Below are positions 37,501 through 48,579 of a DNA stretch of 64,000 nt, one piece after another; the first letter of the stretch is position 1; every line of letters starts with the position of its first letter. The stretch is taken from the NCBI RefSeq assembly GCF_000005505.3, contig NC_016135.3, positions 21,546,613 through 21,610,612 of the forward strand, written 5' to 3'. A program made the position numbers and the translations under genes. The notes under the pieces are model-generated. The model did not search any database and had not been told where the DNA came from. It worked only from the letters and a program-made list of their open reading frames with translations. Source of the DNA: Brachypodium distachyon (Eukaryota > Streptophyta > Magnoliopsida > Poales > Poaceae).

Positions 37501-40500
37501 CTGTTTTGCTGAAGTCACGTTAATGAAGAGGCTTTGGTTCGGAGAACAAGACATTTCACAAAAGAGATTCAAGAAATTTCTCAGGCAAGCTGGGCATCCA
37601 ACAAGAAATGGAACAGCCTGCAAAAGCATTGAAATTACCAGTTACCACCAGTTGACCTTTACTTTGACTGAACATAGAAATTTGAAATAGAGATTGCCAA
37701 GAAGATGCCACATCATTTGATATGTGAAAAATAATCAAGTTGACAACATGATATGTGAGAGTACGACGGAATTAATCTTTAGTTTGCATGCCGGGAGATT
37801 AAGAGCTCATTGTGTAACCAGTTAACATCGTTATAACGTACTGAGAAGTACTGAAGAAATAATGCAACAAAGACCAAGGAAAACAAACAATCAACAATTA
37901 GAAATGTGTTGAAAGAGGCTGTAGTTTGCTGCTAGACACAAGTGAAGACAAATCTGATAATAACCCATCAGTGATCACTAATATTTTTTCAGACAGTGAT
38001 CAGTGCAACAGGAACTAAGCAGAGATAATTCAATAAGTGCGTAGGAACATCATGTTCAAACAAGGCAGCACCTGACTAACAAAATACGCTGCGGTTTCAC
38101 AGTTCATTTGTCACAAATTCAGCAAAACATTGCTTCAGAACATCAACGCAAGTTGATAGAGTAAGTGCAATCAGTGTATACTACGTTCTTTATCAACTGA
38201 ATTCACTGCATGAGAACACTTAAGTGTTCGAATAAATATGTGATGTGACCACATTGATATGCTAGTTCGATGAACAGTCCATATTCTCCTCCAACAGTCA
38301 GGACAATTACCTGTTGGACTTGTTGGTGTAAAGTGTCAAACTGATCAACTGTACAACAGACATCACCGGTGATAGTGGGGCACAAACTTTGGATCCTCGT
38401 GGAAAATAAAGCGTCTGGCTGGAAAAGCAATAACAGCACTTGATAAACAAGTAAATCACAATGGTGTAATAATACAAACTTATGCAAAAAGTAAGAAAGG
38501 CACACTGTTATTGTGCTTTCTGTATAAAAAGAGCACTGGAAAGTATCGGGATAGTCTCTCCTGCTATGTTATATTCAAAATGAACAGCAAACAAGGGTTG
38601 TACAGTCACCTTAACAGCTTTTGTTGCATTCACACAGTTTAAGACCTTCCCGTCACTTCGGTGTGCACAAATGCCATACATGGAACAGTATCCTTCGGCA
38701 GGTACTACCCTAAGGTAGCAAAGACAGCGCAATTAACACCAAAGGTTCTTTACAAAATATGAGCGTGAAGGGCTCCATGAACAGAATATCTCATTAAGTG
38801 CCAAAGTATTTTAAATACACCAAATAGTAGCCTATTTCATGAGATAGGATTTCATGCACCTTGGTGCAAGCGCACCCAGTTCATCCAAATAATCAAAACA
38901 CACTGTAAGTTCTTAAAAAGTTTTGAAAAAATTGTGAGTACATATGTTGGCTTGATGTACGCAAAATTTGAGAAAAATATGTGTATCATCTGATAATTTA
39001 CATCCACAAATTATTTCAGAATTCTCTGAAGCTTGGACATACGAAAAATCACCCAGGAGCACATGCACCAGGGTGCACTATTCTACTTTTACCTATTTTA
39101 GGAGCTACTCATAGATGATCTAAGAAAAGTTCCTGTTAATTGAACACGTTGCCCTGAAAAATTACCTTGAAGTACCACCAGATTGTTGTGCAGTTGTGGG
39201 AGGCACAAGAAAGACTATCTGCATCTCAGGAAGACAAAATAAGGTTATAACAGTATGGACTGACCATGTTGATTATACAAGAAATGCATCACATCGAAGT
39301 GCAACCAAATGTCCAAATCCACGAGCATGAATACCACACTACATCTGCGCAATTGGCTTCTTACATAATCTTGTTCTCGTTTCAGTCCCTCTATCAGAGG
39401 CTGGGGGGACTTTCTCCTTTTCGGGGAAAAAAAATCTGCCCCTCCATGGAGGGTCATGACAGTATTTTTATCCAGCGGCTTCAGATACATAAAATGAAAA
39501 CAACAGTTTTGAGCACCTATACAAGTAATGTTGATGCCACAAAGACAACAACCTAGCGACTTCTGAGAAGTTAGAAATTTATTACTACCTTGTTGCAACT
39601 TATACTCCCACCATATGTGTGGAAATAATCATTAGAGTTTCGTGTATAACCACCAAAACAATTAGTGCAAATAAGACTTATAAGTTTATGACAGCATGAA
39701 TTGTTTACAGGTCCATGCTGAAGTTCAAAGCCAGTGCAAAAGCAAGTACATCAACAAGATGCCATCTAACAACCAAGATCACCTCAAAAGATCTAACAGC
39801 CAAGAATTGAACTGACAAATGAGAATTCGACAGCTAAGCCCCTAAACCGATAGAACAACATGGGACGGAGTAATTAAGCTGCAGAAACAGATGCTCAAAA
39901 GAAGGAAAAAGATATGTGCCACATCAAGTCCTTTGAAATCTAAATGAATTACAAACATTGCGATATTCAATCTGAAGTTTTGACATCGCAAAGTTAATAT
40001 TTGAAATGCCTGTGAAAATTCAGCTGGGCTAGGGAACATAGCAAATTGTGAAGAAAAAAAACTCGAACATGTACCCAAATGTGTGTCAGTTCTTATAAGA
40101 AGAAACCATTGATATGATAATGTACAATGAACGCCTCAAACAAAAAGAAAGAAGAGAAACAAACGCCAAAACAACAACACAGGCAAGAAGAAGAACAAAA
40201 AAACACAGCAGCAGAACCCCAACTGTACAGGCCCGTCCCTTGCTGCTCAGGAAACAGACTGCTCAGGGACTCTAGCGTGCAGCGGCAAATGCCTCAGCAA
40301 AATTGTGAATGACCTTGCAGCATGCAAAACTGGGCCATAGCTCTCTCGTAACTTGGAGAGAGAAACAGTTGCAGCTCTACATAGTCCAAATTAAAACAAA
40401 ATGCTTCCAAATTTGACAGTTATAATTTCAAAAATAACGATCCTACCCAATTATATAACGGTATACAGAACAAGAGCACATTTCCAATCAAAACGTGAAA

Positions 40501-41338
40501 ATATTCCCAAATTCGGTTAAGAATGGCATACTGATCCTGTAAAACTCTGTCCCCAATCTACACGGCAATAGGCAATTGCACACATATCGAGACTAAATAT
40601 GAAAACGGAATCGGAACTCTGAATAGAAAAGCAATCACCACGTACTACAATCCAATGGAGAAACCCAAAATCGAACAAAACCCATCGAACACATACAACT
40701 CGGAATAAATACAAACGAGCTAAATTTGCTTCTCCAACGCAGTAGCAGCAGAACTGAAAACAACCACGCGGGCACCAGTGAATAGAGACCACATGGTTTC
40801 AGACCTCCAATCCAAACACACCGCGCATGTCAGAAACTAGCAGAGTAGCAGTGTTGCAGCAATTTCCAGTCCGATGCTTCCAACCCTCCCAATTCCCAAT
40901 AGTAATAAACATCCCACAGAGACTCAGGCTAACGACAAAGGAATGGTAAACCAAAGCACGCAGTAAATATGAGGACGTAGTACTGTAAAAACACAGCGTA
41001 CTGCAGACTAAAATTGAGCATCCCAATATACTCGAACTGGTGGTGAAAAACTTGCGCGCTGATGACGCCATGGACGGGACGAAATTTGCAAGCCCGCACA
41101 GGGATAAACCACAGTGCTGAAACGGAAACGCAAAGCAGGGCCAAACCCGAACCAAACGGTCCAAAACACGAGGTGCAGCGACCCCGACCCTTGATGGCTG
41201 GCCCCTCGAGAGCGGCGGCGGCGGCGGCGGCGCAACGCCCACTCGAACCAGAGAGAGACCCACCTGTACCAGAGCCACTGCCGTGGCGGCGATGACGGCG
41301 CCGCCGGTGACCCCTCGCCGGCGGCCGGCGGGACCCAT
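22547..41338 (-). CDS. NPC1: NPC1-like intracellular sterol transporter (Patched/RND family)
   Basis: There are 39 exons over 18.8 kb: 41338-41264, 39218-39166, 38709-38610, 38418-38311, 37617-37501, 37324-37174, 36042-35795, 35648-35463, 35333-35278, 35203-35086, 34265-34182, 33984-33892, 33818-33717, 33458-33393, 33189-33094, 33001-32894, 31822-31709, 31607-31521, 30761-30633, 30016-29818, 29737-29591, 29467-29424, 29298-29215, 28802-28734, 28635-28559, 28212-28143, 27760-27611, 27284-27213, 27071-26927, 26789-26725, 26632-26567, 25984-25891, 24659-24623, 24528-24471, 23825-23715, 23325-23258, 22940-22874, 22785-22717, 22633-22547. They total 3870 bp, 1289 aa, all in phase. NPC1 moves sterol across the late-endosome/vacuole membrane. 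Visible: a signal-peptide-like start, the Cys-rich sterol-binding N-domain ([32 protein letters not shown]), a membrane segment at about 290-311, the sterol-sensing domain at about 616-775 with [14 protein letters not shown], and the second RND half ending [16 protein letters not shown]. Length matches plant NPC1 (about 1270). At least seven introns carry MITEs. The upstream in-frame ATG at 41380 is an alternative start. Confidence 0.95.
23466..23592. mobile_element. Stowaway MITE in NPC1 intron 35
   Basis: It has perfect TA-CTCCCTCCGTCCAACAAA ends paired with TTTGTTGGACGGAGGGAG-TA. It belongs to the same subfamily as the copy at 57293-57420 (shared ATGTCTCAA and GAGACATCC arms). Confidence 0.9.
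24086..24345. mobile_element. Longer Stowaway-like MITE in NPC1 intron 34
   Basis: It starts TACTCCCTCCATTCCTAAATA and ends TTATGAAAAGAGGTAGTA. Long inner arms pair (GATGTTCTAGCTTTG against CAAAGCTAGAACATC). At about 260 bp it is twice the size of the other intronic copies. Confidence 0.8.
27337..27453. mobile_element. Stowaway MITE in NPC1 intron 27
   Basis: TA-CTCCCTCCGATCCTAAATT pairs with AATTTAGGATCAGAGGGAG-TA over 117 bp. Confidence 0.9.
27850..27977. mobile_element. Near-perfect palindromic Stowaway MITE in NPC1 intron 26
   Basis: TA-CTCCCTCCGTCCCATATTA pairs with TAATATGGGACGGAGGGAG-TA. The arms stay almost fully complementary to the centre (TCTAGATATGCATGTAT against ATACATGCATATCTAGA). 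The high identity suggests a recent insertion. Confidence 0.92.
33559..33675. mobile_element. Stowaway MITE in NPC1 intron 13
   Basis: TA-CTCCCTCCGGTCGGAATTACT pairs with AGTAATACCGGTCGGAGGGAG-TA. It lies about 40 bp from the donor of exon 13 without disturbing it. Confidence 0.9.
36178..36294. mobile_element. Stowaway MITE in NPC1 intron 6
   Basis: TA-CTCCCTCCGTTCCATAATTC pairs with GAATTATGAAACAGAGGGAG-TA over 117 bp. Confidence 0.9.
38855..39077. mobile_element. Non-Stowaway MITE in NPC1 intron 2
   Basis: The left end TGCACCTTGGTGCAAGCGC pairs with the right end (reverse complement TGCACCCTGGTGCATGTGC). I saw no clear target duplication. The inverted ends and length (223 bp) fit a MITE of undetermined superfamily. 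Confidence 0.65.
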
Positions 41339-41399
41339 CTCCCCTCGGATTTCCCTCTCGATCCCTTGCAGCGGAAGCACGGATTAATGCCGAAACGGA

Positions 41400-43933
41400 A
41401 GAGGTGGTGGGAGACAAAGGGTGGACGCGGTTCAGTATTTGGGGGATTGGACTTTTTTGCAGCGAGAGCCGCACGACCGAAATATATAACGGCGAGCTGA
41501 GCTGCCAGCCTGCCAGTGCCGATCAGCCGATAGAATGCGCGCTGCGCGGTGGCGGCTGCCGCCTCACGCCGAGAAAACCACTACGGAGTAAAAAGGAGGA
41601 TTTTGCGGCCAGTTCCTCTCTCTCTCTCTTTTTTGAAAGGGTTTTTAGATCTCGATACATGTGTTCAGGAAAATATGGTCAGGTTTTGGACCCACGTATC
41701 AGTGAAACAAAGGTCTAGAAGTTCGTTGGGCGTATGTGGAGCTGGAGCGACCAGGATACGCTGGGAGCCAAGCTGGTGGGTGGGGCTGGAGTACGTATAT
41801 TAGTTGTATTTTAAATAGCCAGCTATGTAGTAAAATGCTGTCGTCAACAACTAATTAATGAAAAATAAATACGCTAGCTACGTATATTTGCGTAGCCCAA
41901 GACAAGTTATGGTTATAGTGCTACCTCTTTCTAAATTTGTACTCCGTATAAAAGTGACTAAATATACGTGTGTTGCTACGAAATTTTAAAAATGTGTATG
42001 AGTTGATTGCGTTAAATGTTTGCATCCTCGTGTCTCTAACTTTTAGCTAAATAAGTAATAATCATATCACAATATATATACACTAAACTAATCACCTATA
42101 ATAATAAAAAGTGCTGTACATATACCTATCATGTATGAATGGATCTAATGGTGATTTTTTTTCTGAAAATATAAGTAGCCTTGATGGAGTGTACAAACGA
42201 CCACCAATTCAAATATTTATAAGGGTAAAGATTTTGACCAACTATTATACTCCCTTCATTTCATAATAAACCTCATATACTAGATTTGTTTGTTTGAACG
42301 AATACACCTCTTGTTTGCGGTGTCTGGTCATTCATGTTGGTTTGAGAGTAATGAGTATGGGCGGTTGTTGGCCTAGTGCGGAGTATTATGAAAGAAAGAA
42401 ATAAAATTATATGAGATGTAGTATAAGGGAAAGGAGGGAGTATAAATGATACTCAATATATGGTATATAAGTTAACCACTGGAAACTATATACGGATCTA
42501 ATGATATCATCTCTGCGTCACAATAGCCGCATAGTGCTAGTATAATTGTTGGTCAAATTTTGACATAAATTTTTTCGTTAGGCTTGTATATTTGGAACGA
42601 GGGTTTATTAATTTTCCCCAAACAGAATTAAATAAAATCTCTTGTAGATAGCATGCAAATACAAGCCACCGAAAGTGTAGTGTTCAAACATGCACCTTAT
42701 GTGATGATAGTGTAAACGCAATGCATCAGGTTGTGTCCCCGACTGCGTTCCATCATTGTTGTTGTGCTCATCCCTATGGCCTCCTTCGGCTTAATTTCAA
42801 CTTCTCCCATGAGCCGAACACTTCCGTTTAGTGCACACAGCCCTCCTCTAATCCAAACCTCGCCACCGAAGTGCGCCGACCTAAGGTAATCGTCAGCTTA
42901 ATGAGTGTGCTTAAGCGAAAGTAAGTACTCCCTGTCTCTCATTGAACATGTCACCATCCCACCGTATGCACATGTCGAAAAAGGTGGAGTACTGTACTAA
43001 ATTGTGGACACGTTAAAACACACTGACTAATACAGTTTCTATGAGTACCACTCAAATCCAGCCAGTCACTGAAATGGCACTTGGGACTTTGAGATCAAAT
43101 AGCGTTCGTTGTTTTTCAGTGTCTTTGGATCGCGCAGGGACGGTGGTATACACACCTATTGATTCGGCAACTGTCTTATGCTTTTGGCAGTACGCACGTT
43201 TCTTATGAGTATTTGATCAGATTGTTCGATATCGCCGTATATTCAGTCCACAGAGACCCGAGCAGTGTTACCTTCGCATGCACCCGGCGTCTGCTGAACA
43301 ACAGTGGACTTGTGGTTGTGGCTGCGTGCAAGAAGCGTGACACGTACTGGTTGGTCAGCAACTCGGAATCAGTTTACCTGTACAGGGGAATGACCATGCC
43401 ATTCTCTTTAGCTGCTCTTTACTTTAATTTCCGTCCTGCAAGTTTGACTCGAATGAACGATCCACCGCACGCACCGGGCACCCCCCCTTCCTGCCTGCCT
43501 GGTGCCTACGCACTGCTTAAGCCAAACAAACGTCAACCAATTCCACGATCATCGTGCAGGCTATCCATAAATAATTAACACGGACGCCGGTCGCTGTCTC
43601 ACCAACCCAGAAAGGCATGCTTTCCAACGGTGGAGGGCAACGAGTGCCTGGCCGGACTTGTGCAGAGGGACATTTGTCCCACGCGAGACGCGCGAGTGCT
43701 CGCTCATTATCGTCTCCATTAGCACAAAAGAGGCACTTGCGTACATCAGGGTCAGGCAGGGCAGGGAGGGCCAGCCCGTGCTCGAGAGATGGAGGGCCAG
43801 CGCGCGTGATTCAGTCGACGTCTGTTGAAAATCTCCGGCGGGGAAGTGCAGACAGTTCACACCTAGCTTGTTCTTGGACGCATGGCGCCTGAACTCGCTC
43901 CTCTGTGTTCAAATTGGGCAGAGCTGAATGTAT
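41400..43933. other. Intergenic upstream of NPC1
   Basis: The part next to 41400 is the NPC1 promoter side and is GC-rich for about 200 bp. The rest is AT-rich and holds no gene I can support. It includes one MITE (42248-42442) and a partial Stowaway start near 42928 (TACTCCCTGTCTCTC). Confidence 0.5.
42248..42442. mobile_element. Stowaway-like MITE (195 bp)
   Basis: It begins TACTCCCTTCATTTCATAATA and ends GGGAAAGGAGGGAGTA. The outer 10 bp pair well and the inner arms are diverged. Confidence 0.7.
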
Positions 43934-45172
43934 TACTACTCCTTGCCGTTAGATTACCTAAACTAAGGTGACACGAGCCAAAATTAGCTGCTACACAAAA
44001 ATATATATCCATGTACCGTACTACTCCTTTGCCGTTAGATTACCTCTAAACTAAGGCAGTGTTTGGTTCTGAAAATCAAGTAGGACCTAATGGAATGGTT
44101 CTACTTTTTGCGAGATTCCCGGGTTTGGATGAAAAAACACTTAAAAATAAAATGGAACCAACTGATTCCTACGAGAGGAATATTTCCATGTTATTCGGAA
44201 CAAACCCGTTCCGCCGAAAAAGCAGGTATCTACCCGTTCCATCTCTCTCGCGAGTTCCTCTCACCCGACGCTCTCTATCTCTCGTTCTTCTCACCCGCCG
44301 CAAGCCGAATCCTCACCTCCACCACCTCCCCCGACGCCATGGCGGCAGCTCCCATCCTCCGCAGATCTCGGCGCCCACCCATCTCCTGAATCCCTTTTCT
44401 ACGAGATCCCGATCCCGACCATCTACGGTGGCTAGGTAGGCCGGCGGCGGGGTAGTCAGACGATCGAGGTCTGCTCTCCGGGCCTCCGTCGAGATCTGCG
44501 GCAGCGGCAACTTCGGGTTCTCGTACACAGCCATGCTCGGCGACGGCGTCGGGCGTGATACTTCTCCGAGCACATGCAGGCGGGATTGGTATTAATCAGT
44601 GGGCGATGGATTTGGATTTGGGTGTGCAAAAAGCTGAGGATCATCCAGGGGTGGCGCTCCTGTACGTACGAGGAGTTGCCGATGCACCAATTAATTTTTC
44701 TCTGTCCATCTCTTTGCATGGATCGCCATGGCCGTTGCTGCTCAGTGGGATATTTGCGATTGAGAAGATTCCTTGTTCCTGCAATTCCACGATGCTTTAA
44801 TCTAGTGGTGAATTTTATCTGTGTTATGTTTGATGTATGGGTATAGGAACTGTTGATGTTGAAAAATACAAATAGATTGTTGCCGATTTTTTTTCTAAAG
44901 TCACAACTCTGGTAATAAAAATATTATTGCTTATACAAACAAAATGTTAATTCAACTGGAGAGGTAACTTTAACCGAAGGTGAGTACATCATTACATCAC
45001 ATTACATCTCTCCAACCAAACAAAACATGAAACCATTACATTCCACTTTATTCTATCTCAACCAAACAACAAAGTAGAACCAACGTTTCATTCCACCTCT
45101 GCAAGCAAACAGAACCTAAGGTCACACGAGCCACCAAAATTAGCTGCTACACAAAAATATCTATCCATGTAA
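43934..45172. repeat. 85-bp tandem duplication split by a Harbinger element
   Basis: Unit A is 43934-44018. Unit B starts at 44019 with the same TACTACTCC...TTGCCGTTAGATTACC, stops at 44054, and resumes at 45117 with TAAGGTCACACGAGCC...TCTATCCATGTA. Unit A therefore gives the uninterrupted sequence of the insertion site in unit B. Confidence 0.85.
44055..45116. mobile_element. PIF/Harbinger-type non-autonomous element with GC-rich cargo (1062 bp)
   Basis: It is flanked by TAA on both sides (44052-44054 and 45117-45119), the 3-bp duplication typical of PIF/Harbinger. The ends are GGCAGTGTTTGGTTCTG and AGCAAACAGAACC, which pair as GG...TGTTTG.TT. The outer 150-250 bp on each side are AT-rich and transposon-like. 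The middle (about 44210-44720) is GC-rich and codon-like, with possible splice signals, and looks like captured host gene sequence. No transposase is present. Confidence 0.75.
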
Positions 45173-46058
45173 CGGCAAAGCCAGCCCTCTCCATCCTCGG
45201 CTCGTGAAGCTATACACAGCTTGTCGTACCACAGTGAGGTCTCCTCTTTGTCCAAATAGTACTAGTACGGTGAGGTCTCACAGTCACGTTTTAACTTATC
45301 AACTCCCGTTAACTCTTGACCAATATTTTGGACCTGTAATAATTGAGCAGGCCGGGCCTTCGCTAGCTACTCCACTGTACGGCAGAAAAATTGCCATGGA
45401 GACGAGCACGAACACGTACGCATGCACGGACCTTCTCCTAATCTCTGAACCCACACATACGGTTTACGGTTATACTAGCTTAGTTTGGCCAGTTAGCTGG
45501 AGTACTACACTATTCAGGTCCCTGTCACGTTTTAACTCTCCTCAACTCCTGATTTTGACGGTTTTCCTATTTCAACCAAAGTCGCACGAACGCGTACCTT
45601 ATCGATATCTTAGGTTGACCGGAAAGATGAGACCTCATCGGTGTACACGTCCCGGCCAATGTCGATCAGGCATATCATGACAACGCTCTCTAGGTAAGAG
45701 GTACGGCTAGCTCTGTTCTTCCGACCTTGACGCGCGCGTAGCTCTCAAGCCTCAACGTTCCTTGTCCGTTTTACTGTGCGCCATTTATTTGCGTGAGCTA
45801 TCTAGTTTGCTGAAAATTTGAAAATTTTGCACGACACGGGATGCGCGTAAACTTTCTGGTTGCGCGTTAAGAGTGGACAGGGACGTGCTCCTGCATCACT
45901 GAAGCGACAGCACTGGAGGAAACGGTTCAGATCGCCCGCCTGCTGATTGTGGTACTACTAATAAAAATGATATCCTTTCGTCTCGCCACCTAGTTCATGC
46001 AGGGCTGATCACGATCCATCCTTCAACTAGACCGATCTCAATCATCTCAATCTCAAAG

Positions 46059-46230
46059 GTCCTGTCCGTTTGGTTTTCTGCTTCAGTTTTTGATGTTTCT
46101 AGCAATTTCAAAATCACTTCTTCCGTTTACACATGAAGCTGAGAATCACGTCCATGTGTAAATAGAAGAAGTGCTTTTGAGATTGCTAAAAATATCAAAA
46201 GCTGAAGCAGAAAACCAAACAAACAGGATC
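46059..46230. mobile_element. Foldback MITE with about 70-bp arms
   Basis: The left arm (GTTTGGTTTTCTGCTTCAG...TTTACACATG) and right arm (CATGTGTAAA...CTGAAGCAGAAAACCAAAC) are nearly complementary, leaving a loop of about 20 nt. The termini GGTCCTGTC/AACAGGATC complete the inverted repeat. Any transcript would fold into a long hairpin. Confidence 0.8.
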
Positions 46231-46326
46231 TAACCACCAGATATCGATCAGAAGTGGAGCACGCGCGACGTGTGTGGAAAGCCATCTCCACGTAGTCTTT
46301 CTATATAGAGAAAGGAGGAATGATAC

Positions 46327-47251
46327 TACTCCCACGGTCAATATTAATTGTCTCAATTTGCACAGATACGGACGTATCTATACCTAAAAAACGTTTAGAT
46401 ACATGTAATATTTCGATAACTAATATGGATCGGAGTGTCGGGGGGATAATCCCGGGTAGGGTCATGGCGACACAACTCTAACCAAGATAACGGAGGCAAA
46501 GCCGGCATAGCAACGTATGCCAGCATCATAAAGTTAAACTAACGATAAGCCGGCATCCCGAGCGTATGCCGGCATAGTTTTCTTATCTTGTAAGTTTGCA
46601 GTATAAGGACGAACCCCTTGACCTCGGCGGTGCCGAGATCCTTCAACGGTCTTATCCTGACCACGCGGTGCAAAGTAAAGCAGCGCCATCATCGTCTCAG
46701 AAAAGCAGTCAACGCCTGCGTACCGATGTCAGGTGACCACACTAGAGAAGCACCGAAAGGGAATCTATGACGGAAGCCAGCAGAGGATAGTTGTACCCGT
46801 TGCAAGCTGGCAAGGAAAAGTAAAGTTATCTTGTCCCCTGCGGTACTGCCTGGAGGGAACCGAGCCGCGTGCCCGGCGGGGCCCAAGGAAGGTGACCTTA
46901 GACTCGGCCCGCATGTCAGTGTGACATGCCTGGCCCATAAATAGAGCACTACACCTTCCTGGAGAGGGGATCGAGCACTTAGACATTTTAGGGTTTCCCC
47001 TTCTTCTTCTTCTTCTTCTTCTTCCTCCTCAAGAATACAGCTCAAGGAGCGCCATTGTAGAGCTTGTCTATCTCGGCTAATAGAAGTCTTACCTCGGCAA
47101 GAGGGCTCCGAACCTAGATAAATCTGTGTGTGTGAATCGTGTGTGTTCTTCTTCACGTCCTCCCTCCTCCGGTTCCTCCTTCGTCCATCGGCCCCAAGTT
47201 TAAGCCATTCTATGGCAACTGCCGTGACACCACCACGACACGGAGGGAGTA
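46327..47251. mobile_element. Stowaway MITE split by a solo LTR
   Basis: The MITE begins after TA at 46327-46328 (CTCCCACGGTC), runs to 46435, and its last bases continue at 47246-47249 before TA at 47250-47251. Between them lies an 805-bp LTR flanked by CGGAG duplications. Removing the LTR and one CGGAG restores a MITE of about 115 bp with the expected end. Confidence 0.85.
46436..47240 (+). mobile_element. Solo LTR of an LTR retrotransposon
   Basis: It is 805 bp, starts TGTCGGGGGGATAATCCCGG and ends ACCACCACGACA (TG...CA with TGTCG/CGACA inverted tips), and is flanked by the 5-bp duplication CGGAG at 46431-46435 and 47241-47245. A TATA-like CCATAAATAG at about 46935 and a pyrimidine (CTT)n tract at about 47000 support + orientation and a U3-R-U5 layout. 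No internal domain, primer-binding site or second LTR follows, so it is a solo LTR left by intra-element recombination. The TGTCGGGGG start is common in grass Gypsy families, but the superfamily is an inference. Confidence 0.85.
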
Positions 47252-47449
47252 GTAAAATAAAATATGAGACGACGTGGCTCAACTCATCTGCGAGTACACG
47301 GCGCACCGATTAATAGTCTCTTGATTTTGATATAGCTTGCGTTTTCCATGAGCAGTGGTGGCTTTTTATATGCATCTCTAAACTTGCTGCCAAATTTCAT
47401 TAACTAGTAAATGAATAACAAATTTGCTGACGATTTTACTTCAACTAGT

Positions 47450-48575
47450 AACTTTTTTTCCGAAACGGTGTAAAAGCTTTATCTCATCATGTTAATTAAG
47501 AAAGAGTGTACAAATGAAAAACAAAGAAAAAGATTAGCCGAAGGCTAACAAGCAAGTCTATTCTCGCGGTAAAAAGAATCTCAAATCGGTGACACCCGCA
47601 AACCCCCAAGAGGTAGGCTCCCTTTTAATTTTACTTGTGATGACCGTGGGCATCACCCAGAATCTTTCAGGACACCCTCATGTTTCTTCCATTCAAAATC
47701 TCTCCCAAAAAAAAAAGCATCGCCAAGATGGTCATGCCTTTTCGTCAGGTCCATTGAATGTTGATAAGGGAGCACCACTAATCCTTGACCGAATTAAAGC
47801 TTGATCAAATGAGCATATCAACATGCACATATGAGGCCCAACCAATCTCTAATCATTCTCCAACACGCAGCGAGTATCAACATTTGAAAAATAAATGGGC
47901 CTCTGATTCATGACCTCTCTTGCATAGTTGACGTAAGTTGTAGTTTGGCCATCCTCATCGTTGAAGTCGATCAGTAGTCCAAACTCAACTTTGAATAATG
48001 AGCCATGCAAAAAAAAAAACTTTCCAAACAACAGTCTACATGATTGAACTGGCCCGCGGTTCCTTCGTCGAACTGAGCTCTATACGCCCACATGTTGTCG
48101 AATAGACTCCCGAGGTGCACACACTCCGTGGATGTCGTTCGGAACATCTTCCTCCAGGTTCACGCCTCGTAATCGTCCCCATAGATCAATGAATTCAACG
48201 AGATGTTACACCGTGAGACCTCCAGAAATGTTGATGTTTCTAACCCTAAGATGACGGCCCAACACTTTTTTGACACATGAATTCTTCAGTTTTGAATTTG
48301 CAAAGATGGAAGGAGCTATGTCTTTGGGCTTGCACCCGTCAATCCAAGGAGAGTGCCAGAACCTGCCGGTTTGCCCGTCTCCGATCGTTATGCATGTCAC
48401 CTTGTAGAAGAAGTCCATATATATCATCATCACAAGGATGCATGCCCCAACCTAGCCCAAGCTCTTGCCTGGTCCTTCCATCGAAGCCACAGTCACCGAA
48501 GGCGGAGTGCTTTCGAAAATTTATCGAGGTCCAGAATCCCCAACCCACCTAGATCAGTTGGAGAACATATCAAAT
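47450..48575 (-). pseudogene. 5'-truncated LINE ORF2 remnant (RT end / zf-RVT region)
   Basis: Minus-strand frames match the region after the reverse transcriptase of plant non-LTR elements: [11 protein letters not shown] near 48545, then ITIGDGQTGRFWHSPW and a zf-RVT-like segment at 48433-48206. Frameshifts and stops separate the pieces. The left edge has a T-run (47452-47459), which is the A-tail on the coding strand. It is a dead, decayed copy. Confidence 0.75.
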
Positions 48576-48579
48576 TCCA

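Noticed and set aside
43159..43578. 139-codon plus-strand frame in the intergenic region
   Set aside because: It matches no family, has no splice or promoter support, and its composition looks random.
46436..47240. The 805-bp TG...CA sequence as a promoter or ncRNA of a nearby gene
   Set aside because: The TGTCG/CGACA tips and the 5-bp duplication inside a MITE identify it as a solo LTR.
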